DNA of 64,000 bases, taken from contig NZ_CP029480.1 of the NCBI RefSeq assembly GCF_003258705.1, positions 4,588,001-4,652,000 on the forward strand, given 5' to 3'. Both the position numbers and the translations under genes were made by a program. Source of the stretch: Arcticibacterium luteifluviistationis (GTDB taxonomy: Bacteria; Bacteroidota; Bacteroidia; Cytophagales; Spirosomataceae). Under the pieces are notes generated by a model. That model did no database searches. It was not told the DNA's origin and worked only from the letters and a program-made list of their open reading frames with translations. Below, piece by piece: positions 1 through 8,098 of the stretch. Position 1 is the first letter of the stretch. Each line of letters starts with the position of its first letter.

Positions 1-225
1 GCAGATGGTCGTATTCCAGTAACTTTGAAAATGAATGGTGTTGAGAAAACTTTCGATTTTGCAATTGCAGAAAATGATACTGCTACTATTGTAACAGGAA
101 GCATCGATATTCTTTCTGACTTTAGTGGAAACGCAGCTTTAGAAGCCGTTTCTGAGGCGTGTAAAGAACTACATTTGAATAAAACTTGGTCAGATGTTAG
201 CCTTCAGGTTGTAGAAATGAAGTAA
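1..225 (+). CDS. YceI-like domain protein, C-terminal part (cut by window edge)
   Basis: The reading frame is open from base 1 to the TAA at 223-225, so only the last 74 residues are visible. The tail has a KTWSDV segment preceded by a helix rich in Ala/Glu/Cys (EACKELH), which resembles the end of YceI-family lipocalin-like proteins, where a similar helix and TWPDV-type strand close the barrel. YceI proteins are periplasmic and bind polyisoprenoid-like lipids. The identification rests on this short tail only; signal peptide and start lie outside the window. A strong hairpin follows directly after the stop. Confidence 0.6.
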   Translation, partial: ADGRIPVTLKMNGVEKTFDFAIAENDTATIVTGSIDILSDFSGNAALEAVSEACKELHLNKTWSDVSLQVVEMK

Positions 226-250
226 GGTTAGATTACATATTGAACATGTA

Positions 251-287
251 AAAAAATAAATCGGTGCATGCACCGATTTATTTTTTT
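251..287. terminator. Bidirectional-looking terminator hairpin
   Basis: Perfect inverted repeat: a 16-base arm at 251-266 and its complement at 271-286 around a CATG loop. The outer part of the stem is an A run on one side and a T run on the other, so it would work as an intrinsic terminator for the YceI-like gene and shield chrA. Confidence 0.8.
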
Positions 288-328
288 AGTAGATTGTAGT
301 TCCAAGCTAGAAGGGCTCTTTGTAAAAT

Positions 329-1504
329 ATGCGTAAAATAAGATATTTTATATTCTTAAGGGATGTGCTGACCATAGCACTGACCGGTTTTGGTGGACCA
401 AATGTTCACTTAACTTTGTTTATAAAGTATTTTGTAATTCGCCATAAATACCTGTCGGAGGCAGAATTAATGGAGCTTCAGGCTCTCTGTCAAATACTCC
501 CTGGTCCCACTTCTACACAAACTTTAACAGCCATTGGTTTTAAGCTAGGCGGGCCTGTTTTGGCCATCATCACGCTTTTCGTTTGGATATTACCTGCCAC
601 CATAATAATGGCCGGAGCAGCACTTGGGGTATCTTTTATTGATAAAGATTTATTGCTAAAAATGACACGGTTTATAAAGCCGATGGGTATTGCGTTTATC
701 TTTTATGCCGCGTATGTGATAGGGCGTAAGGTAATTCATTCTAAAACCAGTTGGGTTTTGATGGTTTTAGGAGCAGGGATGGCATTTTTATACCGCTCGC
801 CTTACATTACACCGGCTCTTATTTTATTAGGAGGAATAGTAGCTTCTTTTAAATTTGAAGAACAAGAAATATTAGATAAAAGCCCAATAAAGATAGCGTG
901 GAGAAACTTCATTTTATGGGCAGTGATTTTTGGAGCATCCATTACGGTAGGGTCTATTACGCAAAATCTACCAATAAGACTTTTTGAAAACTTTTATAGA
1001 AATGGTAGCCTTGCTTTTGGTGGAGGCCATATTATGAAACCACTTCTTTTTAATGAGTTTGTGGAGTTTAAACACTATTTGTCGGCAGATGAATTTCTTT
1101 CAGGAATTGCGATTGCGGAGCTGGTTCCTGGTCCTACATTTTCAATAGCCTCTTTTGTAGGTTCATTATCAATGCGTGATTGGGGCGTAAGTGGGCAAAT
1201 TTTGGGTGCTGGAGTAGCCGCTATAGGTATTTTTCTGCCAGGAATCTTGATGATATTTTTTGTGATTCGTTTTTGGAATCAGTTAAAGCAATATAGAGCA
1301 GTAAGAGCTTCTTTGGAAGGCATAAATGCATCAAGTACGGGGTTGACAATAGCTGCAGGGATTTCGCTCTTTGAAACCATGTCTGGTGATATGATGTCTG
1401 TATGGACTATAATTATTACGTTCTTGGTTTTGATTACTACCAAAGTTCCGTCTTACGTAATTATCATGGGTGGGCTTTTTCTGGGTCTGGTTATAAATTA
1501 TTAA
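329..1504 (+). CDS. chrA: Chromate transporter, ChrA (CHR) family, two-domain form
   Basis: The 391-residue hydrophobic protein has the internal duplication of long-chain CHR transporters. The first half carries FGGP at residues 21-24 with a following His and the LPGPTSTQ motif near residue 57-64. The second half repeats this as AFGGGH and LVPGPTF. Known family members export chromate across the inner membrane and confer resistance; some relatives have unknown anion substrates. About ten membrane segments can be seen. It stands alone behind a strong terminator and converges with the response-regulator gene. The second FGG motif has Gly in place of Pro, so substrate is inferred from family only. 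Confidence 0.88.
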   Translation: MRKIRYFIFLRDVLTIALTGFGGPNVHLTLFIKYFVIRHKYLSEAELMELQALCQILPGPTSTQTLTAIGFKLGGPVLAIITLFVWILPATIIMAGAALGVSFIDKDLLLKMTRFIKPMGIAFIFYAAYVIGRKVIHSKTSWVLMVLGAGMAFLYRSPYITPALILLGGIVASFKFEEQEILDKSPIKIAWRNFILWAVIFGASITVGSITQNLPIRLFENFYRNGSLAFGGGHIMKPLLFNEFVEFKHYLSADEFLSGIAIAELVPGPTFSIASFVGSLSMRDWGVSGQILGAGVAAIGIFLPGILMIFFVIRFWNQLKQYRAVRASLEGINASSTGLTIAAGISLFETMSGDMMSVWTIIITFLVLITTKVPSYVIIMGGLFLGLVINY

Positions 1505-1533
1505 TATTTAGCTTGCTTTAGCTAAACAGAATC

Positions 1534-2199
1534 TTAGACTATGATTAGTTGATTTTTTACAGCAAAAGCCACTAGACTAGCAGTGTTTTTGACACTTAAC
1601 TTTTCCATTATTCTTGTTCTGTGCCCTTCAACGGTTCTTGGGCTTAGGCAAACTTTGTCAGCTATTTCTACGGTAGTTTGCCCTTGACATATAAGCGTTA
1701 AGACTTCTGATTCTCTTTCAGACAAATCTTTCTTGTAGTTAAAGAATTTACCAGAGCGAGGGAGCTTTTTGAGAGTAGCCTTTCTCAGCATTACACGGCT
1801 CACAAAATCGGTAAAGTAAATCCCCTGTCCATTAACTTTCCTTATAGCGAGTTCCACCTCATCAGGTTCGGTATCTTTTAATAAATAGCCGTTTGCACCT
1901 ATTTCTAATAAATGAAGAATATACTGGTCTTCATTGTGCATGGATAAGATAATTATTTTGGGCTCTTCCTCATCTTTTTTTCTTAAATATTCTGTCACCT
2001 CAATGCCATCCATTTCTGGCATTTGAATGTCTAAAAGAATTAGGTCAACGGCAGTATTTGGGAGCTTTTCTAAAAATTCTTTTCCATTTGAAGCCTCTAA
2101 TACCACTTCGAAATCATCAATTTGCGAAAGTATCTGAACCATACCATGTCTAAAAAGGAGATGATCGTCTACAATAGCAAGTTTAATTTTATCTTTCAT
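1534..2199 (-). CDS. Response regulator, NarL/FixJ (LuxR-HTH) family
   Basis: 221 residues. The N-terminal receiver has the acidic pair DD at 11-12, phospho-acceptor Asp57 in LLDIQMPEMDG, and a Lys in LLKDTEPDE. The C-terminal LuxR-type HTH begins at LSERESEVLTLICQG and includes the recognition helix SPRTVEGHR. It starts 3 bases after the stop of the histidine kinase gene, so the two are co-transcribed and form a cognate pair. Such NarL-type pairs of Bacteroidota are mostly of unknown signal. The gene converges with chrA; the separation from the sensor suggests no further downstream member. Confidence 0.93.
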   Translation of the reverse strand: MKDKIKLAIVDDHLLFRHGMVQILSQIDDFEVVLEASNGKEFLEKLPNTAVDLILLDIQMPEMDGIEVTEYLRKKDEEEPKIIILSMHNEDQYILHLLEIGANGYLLKDTEPDEVELAIRKVNGQGIYFTDFVSRVMLRKATLKKLPRSGKFFNYKKDLSERESEVLTLICQGQTTVEIADKVCLSPRTVEGHRTRIMEKLSVKNTASLVAFAVKNQLIIV

Positions 2200-2202
2200 G
2201 GT

Positions 2203-2985
2203 TTATGCTTTTTGGGGGATAGATATCAAGTATTCGACACCAGAGTTCTTATTGCTGTTAAAGGTGTATTCTCCATCAATTACAGAAAGCCTAGAAAAAA
2301 TGTTTCCTAAACCTAGGCCTTCTTTTTCGGAGGATAGTACACTTGCAAGATCGAAACCTTTTCCATTGTCTGTAAACTTTATTTGCAGTTTTTCGGAAAT
2401 AACTCTTAAGTCAATTTCAATTAAAGATGCTTCAGCGTGTTTCAAGGAGTTATTAGTTAACTCTTGAATAATTCTATAGGCGGCCAATTCTAAATCGGGA
2501 TGAAATCTTTTTAAGTCGTCTTCATGACTGAAATGAAATTCAAGGGAAGCGGCTTCTTCCATTTTTTGAATAAATTCTTGAATGGCTAGCTCGAGACCAA
2601 ATTTCTCAAGGGTACGAGGAATAAGGTCACGTGATAAGCTTCTTACTTGTGATAATGCTTCAGTTACAAGTTGTTTAGAATGATTTACCCTTTCCAACAC
2701 GCTGGCATCCACTTGTTTACTAAGTGAGCTAATGCTAAGTTTTGTGGCAGATAGTAATCCGCCTATTTCGTCGTGGAGGTCATTGGATATTTTTCTACGA
2801 ACAACTTCCTGTACCGCCAGAGAGTTGCTAAGCATCTGTTTTTGATGAGCCTCCTTTAATTGTATTAAGTCTCTTTGGCTTTTAAACTGTTTTCTTTGGT
2901 AATAGATCACAAAACCAACCACCGAAAAGCCCATTAGGGTTAATATAACAGTACCAATAAGGATAGATTGAACTACTGGGTCCAT
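2203..2985 (-). CDS. Sensor histidine kinase, HisKA_3 (NarX/DegS-like) type
   Basis: 260 residues. One transmembrane helix at about 7-29 leaves almost no extracytoplasmic domain, then a short coiled segment leads to the HisKA_3 dimerisation helix with His71 in NDLHDEIGG. The HATPase domain has an N box (ELTNNSLKHAEA), G1 (DNGKGFD) and G2 (GLGLGNI). The lack of an outside sensor domain means the signal probably comes through the membrane or from a partner; the multi-pass protein encoded immediately upstream (3 bases away) is a plausible partner. Autophosphorylation and transfer to Asp57 of the downstream regulator follow from family knowledge. Confidence 0.92.
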   Translation of the reverse strand: MDPVVQSILIGTVILTLMGFSVVGFVIYYQRKQFKSQRDLIQLKEAHQKQMLSNSLAVQEVVRRKISNDLHDEIGGLLSATKLSISSLSKQVDASVLERVNHSKQLVTEALSQVRSLSRDLIPRTLEKFGLELAIQEFIQKMEEAASLEFHFSHEDDLKRFHPDLELAAYRIIQELTNNSLKHAEASLIEIDLRVISEKLQIKFTDNGKGFDLASVLSSEKEGLGLGNIFSRLSVIDGEYTFNSNKNSGVEYLISIPQKA

Positions 2986-2988
2986 TAA

Positions 2989-3654
2989 TTAAATTGTTTG
3001 CTTGAAGTGTCTATTGTCAAGAAATATTGATACGGTAATAAAGGTAACAAAGAGGTATTTGAAGAAGTCTTTTAAATGCCTGAAAGTCGGAAAGTAATTA
3101 TGAGTGTGAGAGGTATACTCTGTAAAGACAAACATAAAAAGGGTGCCCAAGCTACTAATTAATAAACCTGTGAAGAACCAAAATTTTGGGTATTGTAAAA
3201 GATTTTTCACTTCTAGTTTTTCTAATAACTCATAAAAAAACATAAAAGATAGCCCTATGAAAAGGAGCCTGTTATAGGAGAAGATTTTTCCGGAATAATT
3301 AACGAAGTCGAAATCGAAGAGAATAATAATTGCAAAAAGTAAGTAAATGATGCGTAAGGCTTTTAAAGAGAGCCCGTTTAGCATTTTATAAAGTACATAG
3401 AATAACCAACCTGCAATTAGAATTTCTTGTATGTTAACCCATTTATAATTGTTTATGCCGTGAAGAGCAGTCCACCAAAGTGGAATATCTGTTAGGGCTA
3501 ATATGGCAGTATAGCCCCACATTAATTTAATTTCAGGTGTAAGCCGTTGCCATCTAGCTATCCCCAGAAATAAGGGGATTAAAATACATGCACTTTCAAA
3601 TACTGAACTTGGGTACTTTGAAATAAAATGTATAAAATGCTCAAATAATGTCAT
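2989..3654 (-). CDS. Multi-pass membrane protein of unknown function, in a two-component operon
   Basis: I do not recognise a family. The protein is about 221 residues with six or seven hydrophobic segments (for example around WGYTAILALTDIPLWW, ALRIIYLLFAIIILF and LLFIGLSFMFFY). I chose the ATG at 3654 because it lies 5 bases past the upstream stop; an ATG nine codons earlier would overlap that gene. It ends 3 bases before the histidine kinase start. Position suggests it could sense or transmit a signal to this kinase, which itself lacks an outside domain. That role is inference only. Confidence 0.7.
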   Translation of the reverse strand: MTLFEHFIHFISKYPSSVFESACILIPLFLGIARWQRLTPEIKLMWGYTAILALTDIPLWWTALHGINNYKWVNIQEILIAGWLFYVLYKMLNGLSLKALRIIYLLFAIIILFDFDFVNYSGKIFSYNRLLFIGLSFMFFYELLEKLEVKNLLQYPKFWFFTGLLISSLGTLFMFVFTEYTSHTHNYFPTFRHLKDFFKYLFVTFITVSIFLDNRHFKQTI

Positions 3655-3659
3655 CTTTT

Positions 3660-3998
3660 TTATTCGCAGAATTCTGGACAAGTAGGACCATATCCGCCAC
3701 GATTGTCGCCATCGTCCCCTACACCACCATTTGTTGGCTTATTTACAATGTCGCCATAAGTGTCTATAGGAGTTAAAATTATATTGGGGATGTTATTTTC
3801 ATTTATTCCATAGGAAAACCTAATGCCAACTACCGAGTCTCTATTAAGCATTTCCTGTAAAATATCAGAGCCATAAAATTGGGAGCGTACGGCATCTGGC
3901 TCTCCTATGGCTGCAATAAAAGCCTTCTCGTTATCTAGAGCTTGGGTGTTACTTATATAATCGCCAAAAGTGGGTTTGAATTTTGGTTCTTTATTCAT
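3660..3998 (-). CDS. Small hypothetical protein, first gene of the two-component operon
   Basis: 112 residues, no signal peptide and no membrane segment. The N-terminal half is mixed alpha/beta and the C-terminus is Gly-rich and disordered-looking (GGVGDDGDNRGGYG) and ends in CPEFCE with two Cys. I do not recognise it. It is the first gene of a tightly spaced four-gene unit (this gene, membrane protein, kinase, regulator; gaps of 3-5 bases). A Gly-rich tail ending in two Cys could be a modified or exposed tail, but nothing in the sequence proves that. Confidence 0.6.
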   Translation of the reverse strand: MNKEPKFKPTFGDYISNTQALDNEKAFIAAIGEPDAVRSQFYGSDILQEMLNRDSVVGIRFSYGINENNIPNIILTPIDTYGDIVNKPTNGGVGDDGDNRGGYGPTCPEFCE

Positions 3999-4267
3999 GC
4001 CTATGGTTAGATGGAAAACATAAAGTTAATTCTAAATGCTTAAATCTATTTAGTGGAAATGTGTCTAAAATAAAGATGTTTTATAAGTGGCTCGTTTTTA
4101 GCTTGTTATTAGCTAGAGGTGCGTGAATGGCTTGAATGAGCTCTTTAAGACCTATAAAAGGGCATTTAACGACCTGTTTTGCTAGGTTTACAGAAAATTG
4201 ATTAGTGAATTCTTTTAAAAGCTTTAACTTAGTGTGTTCTTTGCTAGGTTCAAACTAGAAACACTTC

Positions 4268-4489
4268 ATGGAAAAAATAAAATATGTTGTAGAAAACAGA
4301 CTTTTTGGGGTCTGTTCAAAGATTGGGCAAAAATTGAATTTTTCGGCCAGTAGCATAAGACTGTATTTTATATACGCATCCTTTTTTACGCTAGGTTCTC
4401 CCATTATTATTTACATGGTCTTAGCTTTTTGGATGGAGGTTAGGAAGCATCTAAGAAGGCACGAAAATCCAAGTGTTTGGGAGCTATAG
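4268..4489 (+). CDS. PspC-domain small membrane protein
   Basis: 73 residues. The sequence follows the PspC pattern: a short start, then GVCSKIGQKL followed by SSIRLYFIYASFFTLGSP and IIYMVLAFWM. In PspC proteins these are the 'G(V)xxGla', 'RL(l/y)fv' and 'iYl(i)lw' blocks of a small inner-membrane stress protein. It is shorter than phage-shock PspC itself and lacks other psp genes nearby. It converges with nuoD, only 6 bases separating the two stops. A role in envelope stress is family inference. Confidence 0.72.
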   Translation: MEKIKYVVENRLFGVCSKIGQKLNFSASSIRLYFIYASFFTLGSPIIIYMVLAFWMEVRKHLRRHENPSVWEL

Positions 4490-4495
4490 TTCTGT

Positions 4496-5710
4496 TTATC
4501 GGTCTACTTCACCCATCACCACATCAATAGAGCCTACAATAGCTACCAAATCGGCAATCATTGTTCCCTTAGCTATTTCAGGAAGTATAGATAAATTATT
4601 AAAAGAACAAGCTCTTACTTTTGCTCTTTCAGGAATATCAGATTTTCCGTTTGTCTTAAAAAAGAAACCTAATTCCCCTTTCGGATTTTCAGCTCTACAG
4701 TAAAACTCCATAGCCTTAGGCCTGATTTTTTTAGGAACTAAAGCCTGTGGGTCAAAACTTCTATCTCTCTTATGTTCTTTCGTTAGTTTTTCAAGACACT
4801 GTTCAATAATCTTAACAGATTCATCGCACTCTTGCACACGAACATTATTCCTATCCCAACAGTCGCCTACTGTTCCCATTTCACCTTTACCTACTGGTAT
4901 CTCAAAGTCAATTTCAGGGTAAACAGAGTAGGCGTCAACTCTTCTTAAATCATATTTTAAGCCGCTTCCTCTAAGAACAGGGCCTGAGCAGCCATAGTTT
5001 ACAGCCATTTGAAGTGGCAATACGCCAATATTGGCTGTCCTTTTGATGAAAATATGATTCTCAATAATTATTTGACGAAGTTCAACAAGCTTTGGTTTAA
5101 GGTAATTCACAAACTCCAGACACTTTTCTTCAAAGCCAACTGGGAGGTCATAAAAAAGACCACCTATCCAAATGTAATTATAAAGCATTCTAGCCCCAGA
5201 AGCCCATTCCAGCATTCTCATGATGGTTTCGCGGTCTCTAAAGAGCCATAGGAATGGGGTGGCGGCACCAATATCTAAGCCATACGTACCAATGGCTATA
5301 AAATGGGAGGCTATTCTATTTAATTCAGCTACTAAAACTCGAATGTATTCTACTCGCTTAGGAATGTCATTTTCAATACCAAGCATCTTTTCAATACCCA
5401 TAGCCCAAGCATGCTCTGAATTCATAGCGGCTACATAATCTAACCTATCCACAAAAGGGATGGCTTGATTAAATGGTACAGATTGGGCATGTTTTTCAAA
5501 ACAACGATGTAAATACCCCATATGAGGTACCACATCTCTAATTATCTCGCCATCGGTAACTACTTCTAGCCTTAATACGCCGTGTGTAGATGGATGCTGC
5601 GGACCAATATTAATGAGCATCTCCTCCGTTTTTAACTTGGAGGCGTCATATTTTACTGGCTCTGAGAGCGTCAGATTTTCGGGTTTGTATTTGTATTGAA
5701 TGCTTGACAT
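4496..5710 (-). CDS. nuoD: NADH-quinone oxidoreductase subunit D (49-kDa subunit)
   Basis: 404 residues, the usual length of a stand-alone NuoD. The N-terminal part carries the diagnostic GPQHPSTHGVLRL block and HRCFEKHA; the C-terminus has the family end MGEVDR. NuoD lines the quinone site at the junction between the peripheral arm and membrane arm of complex I. No other nuo gene is present on either side: upstream is a divergent aminotransferase and downstream a convergent PspC-like gene. The subunit must therefore be supplied in trans to a complex I encoded elsewhere, or be a second copy. Confidence 0.95.
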   Translation of the reverse strand: MSSIQYKYKPENLTLSEPVKYDASKLKTEEMLINIGPQHPSTHGVLRLEVVTDGEIIRDVVPHMGYLHRCFEKHAQSVPFNQAIPFVDRLDYVAAMNSEHAWAMGIEKMLGIENDIPKRVEYIRVLVAELNRIASHFIAIGTYGLDIGAATPFLWLFRDRETIMRMLEWASGARMLYNYIWIGGLFYDLPVGFEEKCLEFVNYLKPKLVELRQIIIENHIFIKRTANIGVLPLQMAVNYGCSGPVLRGSGLKYDLRRVDAYSVYPEIDFEIPVGKGEMGTVGDCWDRNNVRVQECDESVKIIEQCLEKLTKEHKRDRSFDPQALVPKKIRPKAMEFYCRAENPKGELGFFFKTNGKSDIPERAKVRACSFNNLSILPEIAKGTMIADLVAIVGSIDVVMGEVDR

Positions 5711-5931
5711 TTCTTATCGGTAAAGTTAATAGAGAAATGTTCAAGTTTTTATTTTTTTCGAATTAATGGCGTTCACCTTTCTTTAAAAGAAGAGAAAGAC
5801 TTACTTAATTTGAAATTATTAAGGATTTTATGGGAGTAATTTACCTTCCTTTTTGTTCAGCAAAGCTTATGGAAATAGACTTTGAAAAATCTTGTTAATT
5901 TAGAGTGTGATTGACTTAAAAAATAGAGCAA

Positions 5932-6759
5932 ATGATTAAAAGCCATAGTTGGTATAATGGGCAAATTAAGCCCTCTGAAGATATTACTATTAGTCCAAAT
6001 GACTTAGGTCTATTGAGAGGCTATGGCCTGTTTGACTATTTCAGAACCTATAATGGGAAGCCTTTCCAGTGGGATTGGTATTGGCAAAGGTTTAAAGGTT
6101 CGGCCGATTTGTTAAATATCCCTTTTGACATGAAACAAGAGGAGGTTTCTGAAATTTTGGCGGAGCTTTATAAGCTTTCAAGTGCTGAAGAAGTAGCTTA
6201 TCGATTTTTGCTCACTGGTGGAGATGCCCCTGACAGCTCTACCATGACAAAACCGAATTTTCTTATTCGCTCAGAAAAATTATCGGAAATGCCATCGGAG
6301 TCTTTTGAAAAAGGAATATCAATAATTTCACATGAGTATTCACGTGATATGCCTACGCTTAAGTCTACAGATTATAAAAGAGTGATGTCGCTTCAGCCGG
6401 CTATAAAGGCTGCAGGGGCTGTTGATGTTTTATATCATACTGGCGGTCTTCTATCTGAAATGAGTAGGAGTAATATTTTTTTGGTCAAAGACAATCAAAT
6501 TAAAACACCTGCCACAGGAGTTTTAAGAGGTATTACCAGAAGGACAGTTATGGAATTGGCAAAGTCAGACTTTGAAGTGAGCGAAACGGATTTGTTTTTA
6601 AAAGACATTTTTGAGGCAGACGAGGTGTTCACCACCTCTACCAATAAGAAGGTTTTACCTGTGACCAAAATCGATAATGTTTCTATCGGAAATGGTGCGG
6701 CTGGTGCGGCTAGTAAAGAAATGTTGGCACGTTTTGATGAATTTATCGTTAATTGGTAA
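5932..6759 (+). CDS. Aminotransferase class IV (PLP fold type IV)
   Basis: 275 residues with the fold-type IV layout of branched-chain aminotransferase, D-amino-acid aminotransferase and aminodeoxychorismate lyase. The PLP lysine is Lys149 in TDYKRV; Glu176 in LSEMSRSNIF is the conserved Glu next to the PLP ring nitrogen; the C-terminal ATGVLRGITR and FTTSTNKKVLPV blocks bind phosphate. The N-terminal GYGLFDYFRTYNGKPF segment is also typical. Substrate cannot be decided: there is no ilv or pab gene nearby. It is divergent from nuoD and followed 27 bases later by an unknown gene in the same direction. Confidence 0.88.
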   Translation: MIKSHSWYNGQIKPSEDITISPNDLGLLRGYGLFDYFRTYNGKPFQWDWYWQRFKGSADLLNIPFDMKQEEVSEILAELYKLSSAEEVAYRFLLTGGDAPDSSTMTKPNFLIRSEKLSEMPSESFEKGISIISHEYSRDMPTLKSTDYKRVMSLQPAIKAAGAVDVLYHTGGLLSEMSRSNIFLVKDNQIKTPATGVLRGITRRTVMELAKSDFEVSETDLFLKDIFEADEVFTTSTNKKVLPVTKIDNVSIGNGAAGAASKEMLARFDEFIVNW

Positions 6760-6786
6760 GAACCAAAGTACTCTTTTAGATTATTA

Positions 6787-7353
6787 ATGCACGACATAGA
6801 ACCTTATCATAATTGGCAAAAGTATTATCAGGCAGATAAAGACATGCGTTCTCCGTTTTTCGGAAGGGAGTATAGCATTTATTATGAAAATGACGTCTAC
6901 GGCTACTATATAGACCCTCACTGGGACGATATTGGCTCAGAAACGCTTTATATAAAATTGCTCTATACTGATTATACTAATAATGTGGCGGTGTTAGAGC
7001 TTTTTGGTGAGTGGAATGATACGCTACATAATGACGTCATGCATCTGAAAAGGAATGTGATAGATAGGCTGCTGAAAAACGGGATAGATAAGTTTATCTT
7101 GATTGCCGAAAACCTGTTTCAGTTTCATGGCGGAGACCAAGATTATTACGAAGAGTGGTTTGATGATGTGGAAGATGGCTGGATAAGTATCATAAATGCA
7201 CCAGAGTTTATTCTTTCCGAAATGCAAAAGTATAGGCTAGATTACTATATGAATTTTGGCGGAACGCTTCAGTTTGAGAATTGGCGTACGCTTAAGCCGC
7301 AAAGGTTATTTGACCTAGTAGATGCCTTAATGCAACGGAGGTTGGGTGCTTGA
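6787..7353 (+). CDS. Conserved-looking hypothetical protein, soluble, aromatic- and acid-rich
   Basis: 188 residues, rich in Tyr, Trp and Asp, with no signal peptide or membrane helix. I do not recognise a family. The middle part alternates strands and helices (VAVLELFGEWND, VIDRLLKNGIDKFILIAENLFQF), which recalls a small alpha/beta domain. It lies 27 bases behind the class IV aminotransferase, so it is probably co-transcribed with it. Its last 27 bases overlap a short membrane ORF on the opposite strand. Confidence 0.7.
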   Translation: MHDIEPYHNWQKYYQADKDMRSPFFGREYSIYYENDVYGYYIDPHWDDIGSETLYIKLLYTDYTNNVAVLELFGEWNDTLHNDVMHLKRNVIDRLLKNGIDKFILIAENLFQFHGGDQDYYEEWFDDVEDGWISIINAPEFILSEMQKYRLDYYMNFGGTLQFENWRTLKPQRLFDLVDALMQRRLGA

Positions 7354-7467
7354 TTTATTGTCTTCTTTCTTAGAAGGCTTTTTAATACCGATTTTGTAGA
7401 AAAGGTAAACAAAACCAATAAGGAAATGGAGGATAACTATAGCAGCTATGAGGTAAGTGAAGTCCAT
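7327..7467 (-). CDS. Small membrane protein, 46 residues
   Basis: An ATG at 7465-7467 opens a 46-codon frame ending in TAA at 7327-7329. It encodes an N-terminal transmembrane helix (starting MDFTYLIAAIVILHFLIGFV), then a basic juxtamembrane segment IGIKKPSKKED and a polar tail. The arrangement, one clean hydrophobic helix plus a positive-inside flank, is what real small membrane proteins show. A purine-rich stretch (AAGAAAAAAAG) precedes the ATG. The tail overlaps the end of the convergent 188-residue gene by 27 bases. No function can be assigned. Confidence 0.55.
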   Translation of the reverse strand: MDFTYLIAAIVILHFLIGFVYLFYKIGIKKPSKKEDNKSSTQPPLH

Positions 7468-7555
7468 CTTTTTTTCTTCAAAATTCGCGTTCTTTTTCAA
7501 AAGAAAATATGATTTTTATCACTAAGAAGAAAAATATCTTAGACACGCTATAAAC

Positions 7556-7584
7556 AAAAAAGGAAGAGCTTGGCTCTTCCTTTT
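7556..7584 (-). terminator. Intrinsic terminator of the Dabb lipoprotein gene
   Basis: Arms GGAAGAGC and GCTCTTCC around a TTG loop, extended by A and T runs. Read on the minus strand the stem is followed by TTTTTTG, as expected downstream of the gene that ends at 7628. Confidence 0.8.
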
Positions 7585-7627
7585 GAACCGTTTAGGCTCT
7601 TAATGATTATGTATTTTTTGATACTAC

Positions 7628-8044
7628 TTACTGTACCGAATCATAGATTTTAACAGTGCTCCACAGGTGACTGTAATCTTCTACAAACTTTAAGTGAATA
7701 GGGTCTACTTGATACATTTCTTCTTCTTCCATGTTTTTGAATAGGCACATCCAGCTTATTGAGTAGTCTTTCACTATTACTTCTCTGTCTGTAGCAGCCG
7801 GGAAACCAATGTAATGCTTCTGAATAGTTTCTACTTTAGCTAATTTGTTTAAACCTTCTACTAATTCTGCTCTATCTTCAGCACTGTCAGGGTTATTCAA
7901 GTAGAAATATACGTGATGAATAAATGGGTTTTCTAATTCAGTGACAGCCTCTGTGATGGTTTCTGTTACTTCTGCTGCTTTTTCTTCTATTGGTGTACAA
8001 GAGAAGGCAATTGATAAAATTAAAAGAGATAAGATTGATTTCAT
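7628..8044 (-). CDS. Dabb (stress-responsive A/B barrel) domain lipoprotein
   Basis: I start it at the ATG at 8044 (138 residues) because this gives a clean lipoprotein signal, MKSILSLLILSIAFSC, with the Cys as acylation site; an upstream start would put polar residues in front. After an Ala/Glu/Thr-rich linker the domain reads HHVYFYLNNPDSAEDRAELVEGL...IGFPAATDREVIVKDYSISWMCLFKNMEE...DPIHLKFVED, the usual Dabb order of beta strand, helix, strands, and a final DPxHxxF helix. Dabb domains are dimeric small-molecule-binding barrels; many in Bacteroidota are exported and unassigned. It follows the aldo/keto reductase by 54 bases and may share its transcript. Confidence 0.82.
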   Translation of the reverse strand: MKSILSLLILSIAFSCTPIEEKAAEVTETITEAVTELENPFIHHVYFYLNNPDSAEDRAELVEGLNKLAKVETIQKHYIGFPAATDREVIVKDYSISWMCLFKNMEEEEMYQVDPIHLKFVEDYSHLWSTVKIYDSVQ

Positions 8045-8098
8045 TTTTTTGATATAGTATAAAGTGATGCTCTGCATTATAAATGCAGAGCCGTTAAA

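Noticed and set aside
1505-1533. Small TTTAGC/GCTAAA inverted repeat between chrA and the regulator
   Set aside because: Only six-base arms with an 8-base loop and no T run; too weak to call a terminator.
2122-2467. Two plus-strand frames over the kinase/regulator junction
   Set aside because: Both lie antisense to two strongly supported overlapping-neighbour genes and have no domain or start signal.
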